From contig NZ_LT906473.1 of assembly GCF_900187295.1 (NCBI RefSeq), forward strand, positions 1,736,001-1,800,000: a stretch of DNA of 64,000 nt, in the 5' to 3' direction. This stretch comes from Corynebacterium cystitidis (lineage in GTDB: Bacteria > Actinomycetota > Actinomycetes > Mycobacteriales > Mycobacteriaceae). Under the pieces are notes generated by a model that was not told where the DNA came from, did not search any database, and saw only the letters and a list, made by a program, of their open reading frames with translations. Positions 13,568 through 22,809 of this stretch are shown here, piece after piece (within the stretch, counting starts at the first letter, position 1; each line of letters begins with the position of its first letter). The position numbers were made by a program, and so were the translations under genes.

Positions 13568-14323
13568 CTAGTGGTACACGGCAAGAAGGCCGTCCGGGCC
13601 ATTGATCACCTTGACGGGAGTGTTAAAAATGTCCGTAAGCTTGTCACTTTTCATCACTTCATCAGGTTCACCGAAGGCAACAATCTGCCCATCCTTCACC
13701 GCGCACACATAATCGGCGTAACGCGCGGCGAAATTAATGTCGTGAAGTACAACGATGATGGTGCGGCCAAATTTCTCTGCAGCTTGCTTCACATGGCGCA
13801 TCATCTGAACAGAATGGGCCATGTCCAAATTATTCAGGGGCTCGTCGAGAAGAACATAGTCAGTTTCCTGGCACAACACCATCGCCACGTAGGCGCGCTG
13901 CCGCTGCCCACCGGAGAGCTGATCAAGGTAACGATTTTCCAGGTCAGTTAAATTCAAAAAGTCAATATACCGAGAAATGATCTCCTCGTCCTCAATAGTC
14001 AACCGGCCCCCGGAATACGGAAATCGGCCGAAACCGACAAGCTGGCGGACAGTCAGCTTCGTAACAAAATGATTCTCCTGCCGCAGGATCGAGATTATCT
14101 TGGCTAAATCTTTGGACTTGGTGCTGGAGATATCGTGCTGCGCGACGGTCACGGTACCTGAGTCCAGCGACAACAACCGGCCAATGATCGTCAGCAGGGT
14201 TGACTTACCCGCGCCGTTGGGCCCGATCAGTGCCGTAATACCGCCGGCCGGGATCTCCAAATCGACAGGGCCGATGGCCACATCAGCGTTATAGTCCTTG
14301 CGAACATTAGTCAGAGTAATCAC
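13568..14323 (-). CDS. Ferric-siderophore ABC importer, ATP-binding protein (YclP/FecE-like)
   Basis: The 251-residue ATPase has Walker A GPNGAGKST (about residues 34-42), signature LSGGQRQRAYVAMVL, Walker B YVLLDEPLNNLD and an H-loop VLHD. Sequence and gene order match iron-complex importers such as YclNOPQ of Bacillus or FagABC of pathogenic corynebacteria. It is the last gene of a four-gene minus-strand operon and overlaps the upstream permease by four bases. It should energise uptake of a ferric siderophore. The operon is probably repressed by DtxR through the box at 17462-17480. Confidence 0.9.
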   Translation of the reverse strand: MITLTNVRKDYNADVAIGPVDLEIPAGGITALIGPNGAGKSTLLTIIGRLLSLDSGTVTVAQHDISSTKSKDLAKIISILRQENHFVTKLTVRQLVGFGRFPYSGGRLTIEDEEIISRYIDFLNLTDLENRYLDQLSGGQRQRAYVAMVLCQETDYVLLDEPLNNLDMAHSVQMMRHVKQAAEKFGRTIIVVLHDINFAARYADYVCAVKDGQIVAFGEPDEVMKSDKLTDIFNTPVKVINGPDGLLAVYH

Positions 14324-15357
14324 AAGCGTCCCTTTCTCAGTACGACAGCCAGGAAGGTAATTCCACCTACCAACTCGATGATGATGCCGACGACACCTTG
14401 CGCATAAAACACATGGTTCAAGATGAAGTAAGCGCCAGTTAAGACGACATAACCCAGCAAGGCGGCCATGGGGAACACATAGCGGTGATCATAGGTCTCC
14501 GCACATTGATACGCCAGAGTTGCCACTAAGAACCCGAGGAACGTCATCGGCCCCACTAGTGCCGTGGACACTGCCATCAACACACTGACAAGCAACAACG
14601 TCACAACAGCGTTACGCTTGAAGATCACGCCTAGGTTTGCAGCAGTTTCGGAGCCAAGCGACATCACATTTAAGACACTAAAACGGGCATACAAAACCCC
14701 GACGACGAGCAACACCAATGGAATCGCTACCGGATAATACGTCGGGTCCGCGTTATTCATCGAGCCGAACATGCGCGCTGTCAGTACGTCAAACTCGCTC
14801 GGCGACAACAATCGCTGCATGAACGTGGATACAGAACCCAGGCCACCGCCCAGCACAATGCCGACTAGCAGCATGGCGTGCATATTGCGCGAAGACCGCG
14901 TCAGCAGCCACGAGTACAGCAGGAACGACAAGACAACCATCACCGCAATCTGGAACACGAACATGCCCAGGTTGTAGGCCGCAATCAGGCCCGCTGCGCC
15001 GAAGAAAAACACAGTAGATGTGTGAATCAGAGTGTAAAGCGCCTCAAAACCCAAAATTGACGGAGTGATGATCCGATTATTGGTCACCGTCTGAAAAGCT
15101 ACCGTTGCAACACCTTGACAGATTGCTACGAGTGCCATCGCGATCACCGAGTTCAGGCGGCGCTCCGCAATGAGCCAAAACCCGTCAGTTCCGAATTCCA
15201 TCGGGTTGTCATAGGCCAGTAACCCGATAGTAAAGAGCGCCGCAGCGACACTCAGCGCTAAGAAAATGAACCAGTAGCGGCGCCGGGAAAAACTATTTTG
15301 GAAGGCACCAACAGCGCGTGACGACGAAGCCCTCGTTGAGTATGCTGTTTTAGTCAC
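14320..15357 (-). CDS. Ferric-siderophore ABC importer, permease 2 (FecCD family, YclO-like)
   Basis: This 345-residue FecCD/BtuC-type permease has about nine hydrophobic segments. The cytoplasmic coupling region includes SLGSETAANLGV, followed by the family block VSTALVGPMTFLGFLVATLAY. It overlaps both neighbours (eight bases with permease 1 and four with the ATPase), so the operon is tightly coupled. It should pair with permease 1 as a heterodimeric channel for the ferric siderophore delivered by the lipoprotein encoded upstream. Confidence 0.9.
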   Translation of the reverse strand: MTKTAYSTRASSSRAVGAFQNSFSRRRYWFIFLALSVAAALFTIGLLAYDNPMEFGTDGFWLIAERRLNSVIAMALVAICQGVATVAFQTVTNNRIITPSILGFEALYTLIHTSTVFFFGAAGLIAAYNLGMFVFQIAVMVVLSFLLYSWLLTRSSRNMHAMLLVGIVLGGGLGSVSTFMQRLLSPSEFDVLTARMFGSMNNADPTYYPVAIPLVLLVVGVLYARFSVLNVMSLGSETAANLGVIFKRNAVVTLLLVSVLMAVSTALVGPMTFLGFLVATLAYQCAETYDHRYVFPMAALLGYVVLTGAYFILNHVFYAQGVVGIIIELVGGITFLAVVLRKGRL

Positions 15358-16360
15358 GAGAGGTCTGCCTCACAATCAATACGACGAATACGACAGCACC
15401 AACAATTCCCAAGATGACCGAAACCGGCATCTCAAACGGGGCGATAATTGTGCGACCAATTAGGTCACAAACTGCAACAATACCAATTCCCAACAGGCAC
15501 ACCCAGGGGAGATTTGTGCGCAGATCATCGCCACGGAACATGGACACGACATTGGGCACAATCAAACCCAGAAATGGCAACGAACCTACCGCCACAGTCA
15601 CCACGCCGGTGGCCACTGCCACCAAAGCGGTGCCAACCAAAATGATGCGGTTATAGTTGACGCCCACATTGGTGGCCACTTCTTCCCCCAGGCCGGCAAC
15701 AGTAAGCCGATCTGCGTAGAAGAACACGATGACGACAACGATGGCCACAATCCATAACACTTCATACTGGCCGGCCACGATGTCAGTGAACGTGCCCGCA
15801 AACCAGATTCCCAGCTGTTGCAACATGTCGGTTTGCAGCGCGAAGAAAGATGATACGGCACCCACCACGGCGCCCAGCATGATGCCGATGATTGGCACAA
15901 TCAGGCTGGACTTCAAGGTGACGCGCCGTAAGAACAAGAAAAACACCATCGTACCCACGAATGCAAACAGCACCGCACCAATCATGCGCTCGAGCACAGT
16001 AGCCGAAGGGATGATAAACATGGTGAACAGTAGGCCCAAACCGGCCCATTCAGTGGTTCCGGTGGTGGTCGGTTCTACGAAACGGTTTTGGGTGAGCAGC
16101 TGCATTACCAAACCACTCATCGCCATTGCCGCACCGGCAAGAACAAGCGCTATGGTGCGTGGAATGCGAGTAAGGGAAAACATCTGCGCCCCATCAGGAG
16201 CACTAAAAATGCTGTACTCGCCCGTAAAAAGAGAGAGCACCAATAGCGCTGCCACTACAAGGATTGCCACACCCAACTTCCAACTCCACAGTCGGGAATT
16301 GGATCGTCGTAAAGCGTCATTATCGGGACGCTGCGAAATCTTGGATGCTGCAGGTGGCAT
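15350..16360 (-). CDS. Ferric-siderophore ABC importer, permease 1 (FecCD family, YclN-like)
   Basis: The 336-residue permease belongs to the FecCD family. The N-terminal block FSLTRIPRTIALVLAGAAMA contains the R-hPR-motif of the family. The coupling helix region is GLGEEVATNVGVNY, followed by VGSLPFLGLIVPNVVSMFRG, where most relatives have a GxIGFVGLxxPH pattern. It starts 37 bp after the binding-protein gene and overlaps permease 2 by eight bases. It forms the inner-membrane channel with permease 2. Confidence 0.9.
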   Translation of the reverse strand: MPPAASKISQRPDNDALRRSNSRLWSWKLGVAILVVAALLVLSLFTGEYSIFSAPDGAQMFSLTRIPRTIALVLAGAAMAMSGLVMQLLTQNRFVEPTTTGTTEWAGLGLLFTMFIIPSATVLERMIGAVLFAFVGTMVFFLFLRRVTLKSSLIVPIIGIMLGAVVGAVSSFFALQTDMLQQLGIWFAGTFTDIVAGQYEVLWIVAIVVVIVFFYADRLTVAGLGEEVATNVGVNYNRIILVGTALVAVATGVVTVAVGSLPFLGLIVPNVVSMFRGDDLRTNLPWVCLLGIGIVAVCDLIGRTIIAPFEMPVSVILGIVGAVVFVVLIVRQTSRD

Positions 16361-16397
16361 AGCTAACGGTGCTCCCCCCTATGAACTGAGCCTGGTG

Positions 16398-17441
16398 CTA
16401 CTTCTGAGCCTCAAAGGCATCGGCAAGCGCGTTTAGCGTCTCTGTGTAGGTAATGATTGACTCATTCGTGTAGGTATCAGCCGGTGCGTACACCACAGCA
16501 CCCTCCTTCAGGGCAGTGACGTTCTGCAGCGCCGAAGAGCCCTCAATGACAGTTTCCGCCGGGGCGGAGTCGCCCCCGATAGCGGCGTCACGGTCCATGA
16601 CCAACAGCCAGTCCGGGTTGGCCTCGGCGATCGCCTCCACGGAGATATCATCGCCCTTGTGGTTATCCGAACCTTCCGGAACTTCCAACGCTGGAGTCAT
16701 GCCCACCATGTCGAAGATCGGACCCCAGAAACGGCCCACGCTGGGAGCGACATAGCCGATGTTGCCACCTGACACGTTGACCGCCATGACACTCTTCTCT
16801 GGATCGTAAGCAGCCTTCGCACGTTCGAGCGCCTCGTTGAAATCGTCAACAAGCTGAGCTGCCTCGTCTTCCTTGCCCATCGCCTTGCCCAGGGTTTCCA
16901 CCTGGCGGATGAGCTCTTCGTCCATCGCTTCACCGTCGCGTGGCTCCAAGTCAATAATCGCGGCTTCAGGGTTCAGCTTCTTCAGGTCTTCGTAGTACTT
17001 GCCAAAACGCTGACCGTTGATGATTAAATCTGGCTGCGTTGCTGCGAGTGCCTCCAGGTCCGGCTCCTTGTGGTTGCCGATGTCGACGATGCTCTCGTCC
17101 GACTTGTAGCCGATCGTCTCTGGCACCAGCTTCAGCGGCGCTGCCACCAGCTCCACGCCCCACTGCTCAAGAACTTCGAAGGTGCGGTTATCCAACGCGG
17201 CAATAGCCTCTGGGTTAGCCGGAACCTCGACGGTGCCGTAGTTGTCCTCAATGGTGATCGTGTCCTGGGAGTCAGCTGCCGCCGTGCTCGATTCAGCAGA
17301 GCTTGCCGACGAAGAGGGGGCTGCAGAAGAATCAGAAGAAGATGATGCGGAATCGTCCGTCTGGGAGCAGCCGGCCAGAACAAGAGCAAACGAGGAGATC
17401 GCTGCAACGATCGCCTTGCGCGAGGAGAGTCGAAGTGACAT
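16398..17441 (-). CDS. Iron-siderophore binding lipoprotein (YclQ/CeuE-like)
   Basis: The protein starts at the ATG at 17441, preceded by AAGGTG. A longer reading from 17480 would run through the DtxR box and is unlikely. The product is about 347 residues: signal peptide with lipobox LVLAGC, a serine-rich linker, then a class III binding domain. The domain blocks are ALDNRTFEVLEQWG, the KLVPETIGY region, NHKEPDLEALAATQPDLII and NPDWLLVMDRD. They resemble catecholate/petrobactin receptors such as YclQ and CeuE. It is the first gene of the operon. The exact siderophore is inferred only at family level. Confidence 0.9.
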   Translation of the reverse strand: MSLRLSSRKAIVAAISSFALVLAGCSQTDDSASSSSDSSAAPSSSASSAESSTAAADSQDTITIEDNYGTVEVPANPEAIAALDNRTFEVLEQWGVELVAAPLKLVPETIGYKSDESIVDIGNHKEPDLEALAATQPDLIINGQRFGKYYEDLKKLNPEAAIIDLEPRDGEAMDEELIRQVETLGKAMGKEDEAAQLVDDFNEALERAKAAYDPEKSVMAVNVSGGNIGYVAPSVGRFWGPIFDMVGMTPALEVPEGSDNHKGDDISVEAIAEANPDWLLVMDRDAAIGGDSAPAETVIEGSSALQNVTALKEGAVVYAPADTYTNESIITYTETLNALADAFEAQK

Positions 17442-17461
17442 TGAACACCTTCCATAGACAA

Positions 17462-17480
17462 TTAGGTTAGCCTTACCCAA
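17462..17480. promoter_or_regulatory. DtxR iron box
   Basis: TTAGGTTAGCCTTACCCAA matches the DtxR consensus TTAGGTTAGCCTAACCTAA at 17 of 19 positions. It lies 20 bp upstream of the lipoprotein start and downstream of the promoter candidate, so iron-loaded DtxR should block transcription of the importer. Confidence 0.88.
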
Positions 17481-17501
17481 TCCAAACTACAGTCCGCACC
17501 C

Positions 17502-17530
17502 AGGTTAGCCAAGCTTTATTTTCTTGACAA
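17502..17530 (-). promoter_or_regulatory. Promoter candidate of the siderophore importer
   Basis: On the minus strand, -35 TTGTCA (17525-17530) and -10 TAACCT (17502-17507) are 17 bp apart. The -10 lies in a DtxR half-site-like GCTAACCTG, so a second repressor contact is possible. Confidence 0.5.
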
Positions 17531-17573
17531 GGGGAAATGCAACCGCCCATACAATCGATGACCTGCAAAAAGT

Positions 17574-17605
17574 ACAAAAAGGGACACCCCCGAAGGGCAC
17601 CCCTT
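17574..17605 (-). terminator. Rho-independent terminator candidate
   Basis: On the minus strand, an imperfect 11-bp stem (AAGGGGTGCCC paired with GGGTGTCCCTT, three wobbles) with a TTCG-type loop is followed by TTTTT. It lies just after the DoxX-like relic and stops read-through toward the importer promoter. Confidence 0.6.
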
Positions 17606-17631
17606 ATTTGGCGCACGTTGACGTGTGTTAA

Positions 17632-17883
17632 TTACCACTCGTGCCAGCTCTTACTTACGCTTCTTACCAGTCCAGTCTCAGCTGCACCCAAGTACTTGGC
17701 AAAGCTCTTGGCGGGAAGGTTTTCAAGGGCCAGAATACCGGAGATTGCCATCTGGTGCATGCCGGCCGACAGACGCTTCTTCAGGTAGTTACTACTTGCC
17801 GATTCCAGAGTTCAGAATGAAGGAGCCCGGAATGGCGCGCAGGGAATGGCGCGCAGGGCGATCGATGCAAGAGTATTTGCCAT
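17632..17883 (-). pseudogene. Relic of a small DoxX-like membrane protein, broken by a 14-bp duplication and truncation
   Basis: The start ATG at 17883 follows GAAAGG at good spacing and reads MANTLASIALRAIP. Then a perfect 14-bp tandem duplication (17829-17842 and 17843-17856) shifts the frame. Ignoring one copy restores GSFILNSGIGK, which ends in two stops. A further frame continues LSAGMHQMAISGILAL, NLPAKSFAKYLGAAETGL and stops at 17632. These pieces resemble the N-terminal half of corynebacterial DoxX-like proteins (IPGxFILNSGIGK, ...FAxxLGAxE). The C-terminal membrane part is missing. The family call is moderately sure; the broken state is clear. Confidence 0.6.
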
Positions 17884-17980
17884 GGTCAGTTACCTTTCAT
17901 AAAAATTTCCTTGTTTAACTAGCAACTATGGCAGCACAACAGTGACATGTCACCAAAAGTGGTAGCTTTCGCCTCCAGAC

Positions 17981-20626
17981 TTAACCAGAGTTCCGCAACG
18001 CAGTAGCCAGACCGTTCATCGTCACCTGGATAGTCTTAGACACCAGAAAGGAATCATCACCGGCGCGGTAACGCCGCAACAACTCCAGCTGCACCGCATT
18101 CAGCGGCAAGAGGTAGGGGTAACGACGCTTCAGTGAACGGGCCTGACGTTGGTTTTCGCTCACCAGATCACTATTGCCCGTGACCTTGAGGTACACCTCA
18201 CGGGTCAGGGAAAACTCATCGGCTATAACCCTGTAAATCCGGTCAGCTAATTCCTTGTCATCGACGAGGTCGGCATACAAGCGCGCCAACGAAAGCTCGG
18301 CCTTAGCCATCACCTGCGCCATATTAGAAAACACGGCGCGAAACCAGGGCCAATCCCGGTACATCTGGGACAGCTCCTCCCACCGTGTGGCATCATCTCC
18401 GGCCCATTGGCTAACCGCGCTGCCTACCCCGAACCAGCCCGGAATATTGGTGCGCGACTGCGACCACGACAGCACCCAAGGAATCGCACGCAAATCTGAG
18501 ATGGCAGTGGTCTGCTTCCGCGCAGACGGGCGAGAACCCAGGTTCAAATCACCAATCTCATGCAGCGGAGTGGACTGGGTAAAGTAGTCGATAAAGCCCT
18601 CGTCACCAACCAATTCTTGATATTTCGCACCGGAGAGTTCCGCGATCTCACTCATTGCAGTAAAAGCGCGCTCGGGGTCGTCGATACGCTCAGTATCCAA
18701 CAGCGACGCCTCCAGCGCACCCGCCACGAAAGCCTCCAGGTGGCGGCGTGCAGTAGCCGGCGAGCCATACTTCGCCGAAATCACCTCACCCTGCTCAGTG
18801 ATACGGACAGATCCAGACACAGCCCCCTTCGGCTGCGCCAGAATCGCGTCATAAGTAGGGCCACCACCTCGGCCCACTGCACCACCCCGGCCATGCGAAA
18901 GGCGCAGCTCAATGCCATAGTTCTCACACAACTCAACCAGTTCAAGCTCGGCGGCATACAGCGACCAGTTCGCCAGCAGGTAGCCACCATCCTTATTGGA
19001 GTCGGAGTAACCCAACATCACTTCCTGCACGTCACCGCGGCGGGAGAGGTGCTCCCGATACAGCGGAACCTGCCACAACTGTTCCAGAATCCCCGCCCCA
19101 GCCTTCAAATCATCAATCGTCTCAAACAGTGGCACCAAATTGATCTCACGCAACCCCACTTCTTTGAGCAACACCATCGGCTCTAAAACGTCGCTGACAG
19201 TGCCGGTCATCGCAATGATACAGTTTTCAACCGCAGGTGCACCGTGGCGTCGTACAGCATCCGCCGCTGCCCGAAAAATACCCAGCTCCTTCTCAGTGTC
19301 CTCGCTCAATCCTTCCGGGTTGGGAAATACCAGCGGGCGGTTGCGCTGGATCTCGTCGATAAGCACCTGCTGTTTGTCGCTTTCGCTTAACGACGAGTAA
19401 TCCTCGCACAATCCCGCATGCGCAAAAAGTTCAGTAAGCACATTCTCGTAGGACTCCGAATTCTGCCGCAAATCCAACGTGTAGAGGTGGAAACCAAAGG
19501 TGCTCACTGCCGACCGGATGCGCGCCAAGCGATCATCAGCAATCACATCATCATTGAACTGGCGCAGCGAGCGATCGATGACGTCAAGATCGTGCGTCAA
19601 CTCATCCGGCCCTGCATACGGCTGGTACCCGTTGTCGTCACCGGCAGTGGCACCGACGCGATGACGCACACCAAAGACGGCGCGCCGGTAGGGCTCGTCG
19701 ATACGCGAGGGCCAATCGTTGCCTCCCGCCTCCGCGAGCTGCAGAAGCTGGCCCGACGATGAAGAATAGCGGTCAGACAAACTCAGCTCACGTTCTAACT
19801 CCGCAAGCTCAGACTCGTAATAACGCAACGCCGTCTCCGCTGCCTTACTCGTAGCATAAGTGAGGGTCTCGGCGTTAACATACGGGTTGCCGTCGTGATC
19901 ACCGCCGATCCACGAGCCCGTACGCACCGCGGCAACATCTAGCAACTGCAAACCGAACGCTTCCTCCGCGCCGTCGCGAATGGCGCGGTTGATCGCCGGA
20001 ATCTGCTCCAGAAGCGACAACTTGTAGTAGCGCAGGCCGACATCTACCTCGTCTTCCAGCGTGGGGCGCGAAATACGGATCAGCGCAGTTTGCCACAGCA
20101 AAGTCATGCGCAAATAAATCTCGTGATCAATCTCCGTGATCCGCTCATCGTATTCAGCGCCGGCAACATGACGGCGCTCTTTGAGCAGCCTCTTAATCCG
20201 GGTTTGGGTGTCAAACACCGTGCGACGGCGAGTCTCAGTTGGGTGGGCGGTAAACACTGGAGAAATATGTGCGTTACGCAGCACCTCCGAAGCGAGCGAC
20301 GGGCTGACGTTCAACTCTTTAAGTTTGGCAAAGGTTTTCTTCAACGACACGGTGGCGGGCACAGACTCGTCATCAAGATCCTCGGCCAAGTTGGCCAACA
20401 GGGCGAAGTAAGAAAATGACCGAGCCACCAGGTTCGCCTTCGTGATATCAAGGTCTCGAAAGATAGCCAGAAGATCTGAAGGGGAGGCCTCACCGCGTGC
20501 CACTGCAAACGCTGTCTGGCGAGTAGATTCAACTAGTTGAAAAATTTCGTCGCCTTCTTGAACAGCGATAACGCGCCCCAAGATTGCTCCTAAGACGCGG
20601 ATGTCTTCCCGTACGTGGCCAGTCAC
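17981..20626 (-). CDS. ppc: Phosphoenolpyruvate carboxylase
   Basis: The 881-residue protein carries the PEPC signatures in order: the catalytic His region FTAHPTETRRRTV (about residues 130-145), DHDGNPYVNAET, GYSDSNKDGGYLLANW, the glycine loop SHGRGGAVGRGGGPTYDAI, the SWSQSRTNIPGWFG block and the C-terminal LRNSG. It fixes bicarbonate on phosphoenolpyruvate to give oxaloacetate and so refills the TCA cycle. It is slightly shorter than the ~919 residues of C. glutamicum PEPC, but all catalytic blocks are present. It stands alone, 105 bp after the antiporter gene start-to-stop gap. Confidence 0.96.
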   Translation of the reverse strand: MTGHVREDIRVLGAILGRVIAVQEGDEIFQLVESTRQTAFAVARGEASPSDLLAIFRDLDITKANLVARSFSYFALLANLAEDLDDESVPATVSLKKTFAKLKELNVSPSLASEVLRNAHISPVFTAHPTETRRRTVFDTQTRIKRLLKERRHVAGAEYDERITEIDHEIYLRMTLLWQTALIRISRPTLEDEVDVGLRYYKLSLLEQIPAINRAIRDGAEEAFGLQLLDVAAVRTGSWIGGDHDGNPYVNAETLTYATSKAAETALRYYESELAELERELSLSDRYSSSSGQLLQLAEAGGNDWPSRIDEPYRRAVFGVRHRVGATAGDDNGYQPYAGPDELTHDLDVIDRSLRQFNDDVIADDRLARIRSAVSTFGFHLYTLDLRQNSESYENVLTELFAHAGLCEDYSSLSESDKQQVLIDEIQRNRPLVFPNPEGLSEDTEKELGIFRAAADAVRRHGAPAVENCIIAMTGTVSDVLEPMVLLKEVGLREINLVPLFETIDDLKAGAGILEQLWQVPLYREHLSRRGDVQEVMLGYSDSNKDGGYLLANWSLYAAELELVELCENYGIELRLSHGRGGAVGRGGGPTYDAILAQPKGAVSGSVRITEQGEVISAKYGSPATARRHLEAFVAGALEASLLDTERIDDPERAFTAMSEIAELSGAKYQELVGDEGFIDYFTQSTPLHEIGDLNLGSRPSARKQTTAISDLRAIPWVLSWSQSRTNIPGWFGVGSAVSQWAGDDATRWEELSQMYRDWPWFRAVFSNMAQVMAKAELSLARLYADLVDDKELADRIYRVIADEFSLTREVYLKVTGNSDLVSENQRQARSLKRRYPYLLPLNAVQLELLRRYRAGDDSFLVSKTIQVTMNGLATALRNSG

Positions 20627-20731
20627 TTATGTCTCTTTCGGTCGATTTTAGGCTCAGTTTGAGGCTCTGCAGCTTTCTCAAACATAGACCGTGGACCGGA
20701 TCCGTGCAGCGTTATTTGTTGGTTTTAGGGT

Positions 20732-22216
20732 TTACAGCACCATTGCCGCAATCCACCCCGAGATCAGCAGCGGGATGTTGTAGTGAATAAAGGTAGGGAT
20801 CACAGTATCGCGGATATGATCGTGCTGACCATCCGCGTTGAGTCCGGCTGTTGGCCCAAGAGTGGAGTCAGAAGCTGGCGAGCCAGCATCACCAAGCGCA
20901 CCCGCAGTACCGATCAAAGCGATCGTTGCCGCCGGCGAGAACCCCATCGTCATACACAGCGGCACATAAATCGTGGCGATAATCGGCAGCGTAGAAAACG
21001 ATGATCCAATACCCATTGTCACAATCAAGCCCACAATCAGCATCGCCAACGCCGCAGCTGCCTTGTTGCCCGCGAAGATATCGGCGGTTGCCGTAACCAA
21101 GGTTTCCACCTCGCCAGTCTCACCCATCACAGCTGCGAAACCCTGCGCGGTAATCATGATGAAGCCAATCAAGGCCATCATCTTCATTCCACCTGTAAAC
21201 ACGTCATCAGCCTCGCGCCAGTTCACAGCACCGGTGAGCATGAAAATCGACAAGCCCACAAGAGCGCCGATTAATAAAGAATCAGCATCAGTGCCAATAG
21301 CCTGCATGACCACCTGCACGGCAAACGTGGCCACAATCGCGATCAGCGCCACAATCACCTTGTACTTTGACACCGGCTCTTCGGTTGGGGCGTTTTCTGC
21401 CTCAATTTTTTCGGCGACTTCAACCACGCCAGGTCCCGGGCGCACTGCTGTCGAACCTTTCGCAGCGCTACCCTGGGTGCCGTCAGCAGTATTCGGCAGG
21501 GGCTCGTCGTTACGCGACACGGATCCCGAGCTAATCGCGAGGTCCTTGTAATCGCGCGGCTTGCGGTAGGAGACAAAAACCGCGATCAACAGGCCCGCCA
21601 CCATACCAAGAGCGGGAATGGTCATCACACCGAAGATGTTGATGCCCGAGATATCAAGGCCGGCAGCTTCAACATTGCCCAACAGAATGTCATTCAAGAA
21701 AATCGAGCCAAAGCCAACAGGCAACCACATGTAGGTGGTGACCAAGCCGAACGTGAGGATACAGGCGATCAGGCGGCGGTCGAGGCGCAGCTTGTTAAAC
21801 ACTACCAACAGCGGCGGAATCAAGATCGGAATAAAGGCGATATGCACAGGAATGAGGTTCTGGCTCATCACAGCCATCGCAAGGATTCCCAACAGCATCC
21901 CCCACTTGGACGCCGCGATGGTGAACCTCTTCGTGGTTTCGTTCGTTGTTCCGATACGTTTAATCAGCCAATCAGCCAGTAGGCGCGGCAAACCAGAGTT
22001 GGCCACGGCCATGGCAAACGCACCTAGCAGGGCATAGCTCAGCGCGATCTTCGCACCGCCGGCTAAGCCACCTTGGAAGGCCACCATGGTGGCCTCAAGT
22101 CCCATCCCGGCCAGAAGCCCGCCGACGATCGCCCCGATGAACAACGCCAACACCACGTGGACGCGGCAGACGGAAAGGACAAGCATCACGATAACCGCGA
22201 TCAACACTGCATTCAT
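20732..22216 (-). CDS. Na+/H+ antiporter family membrane protein (NhaC-like)
   Basis: The 494-residue protein has about twelve hydrophobic segments, beginning [19 protein letters not shown]. It shows blocks typical of the NhaC-related antiporter family: [59 protein letters not shown] and the aspartate-rich [21 protein letters not shown] hydrophilic loop of about 60 residues (near 230-290) splits the two halves. It probably exchanges sodium for protons across the membrane. The substrate is inferred from the family. It is monocistronic, with an inverted-repeat-rich region upstream. Confidence 0.85.
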   Translation of the reverse strand: MNAVLIAVIVMLVLSVCRVHVVLALFIGAIVGGLLAGMGLEATMVAFQGGLAGGAKIALSYALLGAFAMAVANSGLPRLLADWLIKRIGTTNETTKRFTIAASKWGMLLGILAMAVMSQNLIPVHIAFIPILIPPLLVVFNKLRLDRRLIACILTFGLVTTYMWLPVGFGSIFLNDILLGNVEAAGLDISGINIFGVMTIPALGMVAGLLIAVFVSYRKPRDYKDLAISSGSVSRNDEPLPNTADGTQGSAAKGSTAVRPGPGVVEVAEKIEAENAPTEEPVSKYKVIVALIAIVATFAVQVVMQAIGTDADSLLIGALVGLSIFMLTGAVNWREADDVFTGGMKMMALIGFIMITAQGFAAVMGETGEVETLVTATADIFAGNKAAAALAMLIVGLIVTMGIGSSFSTLPIIATIYVPLCMTMGFSPAATIALIGTAGALGDAGSPASDSTLGPTAGLNADGQHDHIRDTVIPTFIHYNIPLLISGWIAAMVL

Positions 22217-22322
22217 AGGTAAGACCCTAGCGCGCTGTATGGCTGCGCAAAAAATGCTGTGTGGTGGACCTCCCCCATTTTTGTGCGGCTGCCCCGGTTT
22301 TACTCCCCGGCGGGGCCGCGTT

Positions 22323-22396
22323 CCACCGCGGTGGGGCCCTATTTGGTCGACAAAACCGGCCCTTTTTTAAACGAGAGCGAAATCTGTCGACCAAAT
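22323..22396. repeat. Palindrome and 12-bp inverted repeat upstream of the antiporter gene
   Basis: CCACCGCGGTGG at 22324-22335 is a perfect palindrome. ATTTGGTCGACA (22341-22352) and TGTCGACCAAAT (22385-22396) form a perfect 12-bp inverted repeat with a 32-base loop. They fill the 208-bp gap between the rhodanese lipoprotein and the antiporter start. Possible roles are operator or terminator structure; there is no clean T-tract. Confidence 0.6.
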
Positions 22397-22424
22397 GTGA
22401 CGCAGGGCAGAAAAGGTGCCACGG

Positions 22425-22790
22425 CTAAGGCTTCACGATCTGCAAGCCAGTAGTGTCCACGGCGTCCTGGAGCGAACCCAAGTTGGTGACGTCTGTGAAA
22501 CCTGCATCTTCCATCACGGATTTGGCCTGTCCAGCACGGTTTCCGGAGCGGCAATAGATTCCATATTCAGCGTCAGGGTCGAGTTGTAGCAGTTCCGTCG
22601 CCAGCTCACCAGAGTTGAAATCATAGTGCTGGGCGCCGTCGAGCAGACCGCTATCTGCGATCTCTTCGGCAGTGCGCACATCGAGGATCACTACGTCTGA
22701 ACTGATCTGCTCCGCGGATTCAGTGGTGGAGCACGCCGCGAGACTGCCCACAACCAGTAGCGCCACAGTTGCAGCAAGAAGTCGCTTCAT
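22425..22790 (-). CDS. Rhodanese-domain lipoprotein
   Basis: The 121-residue protein has a signal peptide with lipobox SLAAC at about residues 16-20, then a single rhodanese fold. The opening is VVILDVRTAEEIADSGLLDGA and the active-site loop is YCRSGNRA, with the cysteine present. It should act as a membrane-anchored, extracytoplasmic sulfurtransferase. It is the last gene of the small sulfur operon that starts near 23610, and its start lies within the tail of the decayed persulfide dioxygenase gene. GGAAAAAT precedes its ATG. Confidence 0.85.
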   Translation of the reverse strand: MKRLLAATVALLVVGSLAACSTTESAEQISSDVVILDVRTAEEIADSGLLDGAQHYDFNSGELATELLQLDPDAEYGIYCRSGNRAGQAKSVMEDAGFTDVTNLGSLQDAVDTTGLQIVKP

Positions 22791-22809
22791 ATTTTTCCTT
22801 TAGTTTTTC

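Noticed and set aside
17525-17557. Plus-strand promoter TTGACA...TACAAT upstream of the DoxX-like relic region
   Set aside because: The spacing is 20 bp and there is no plus-strand gene downstream; the same bases serve the minus-strand importer promoter.
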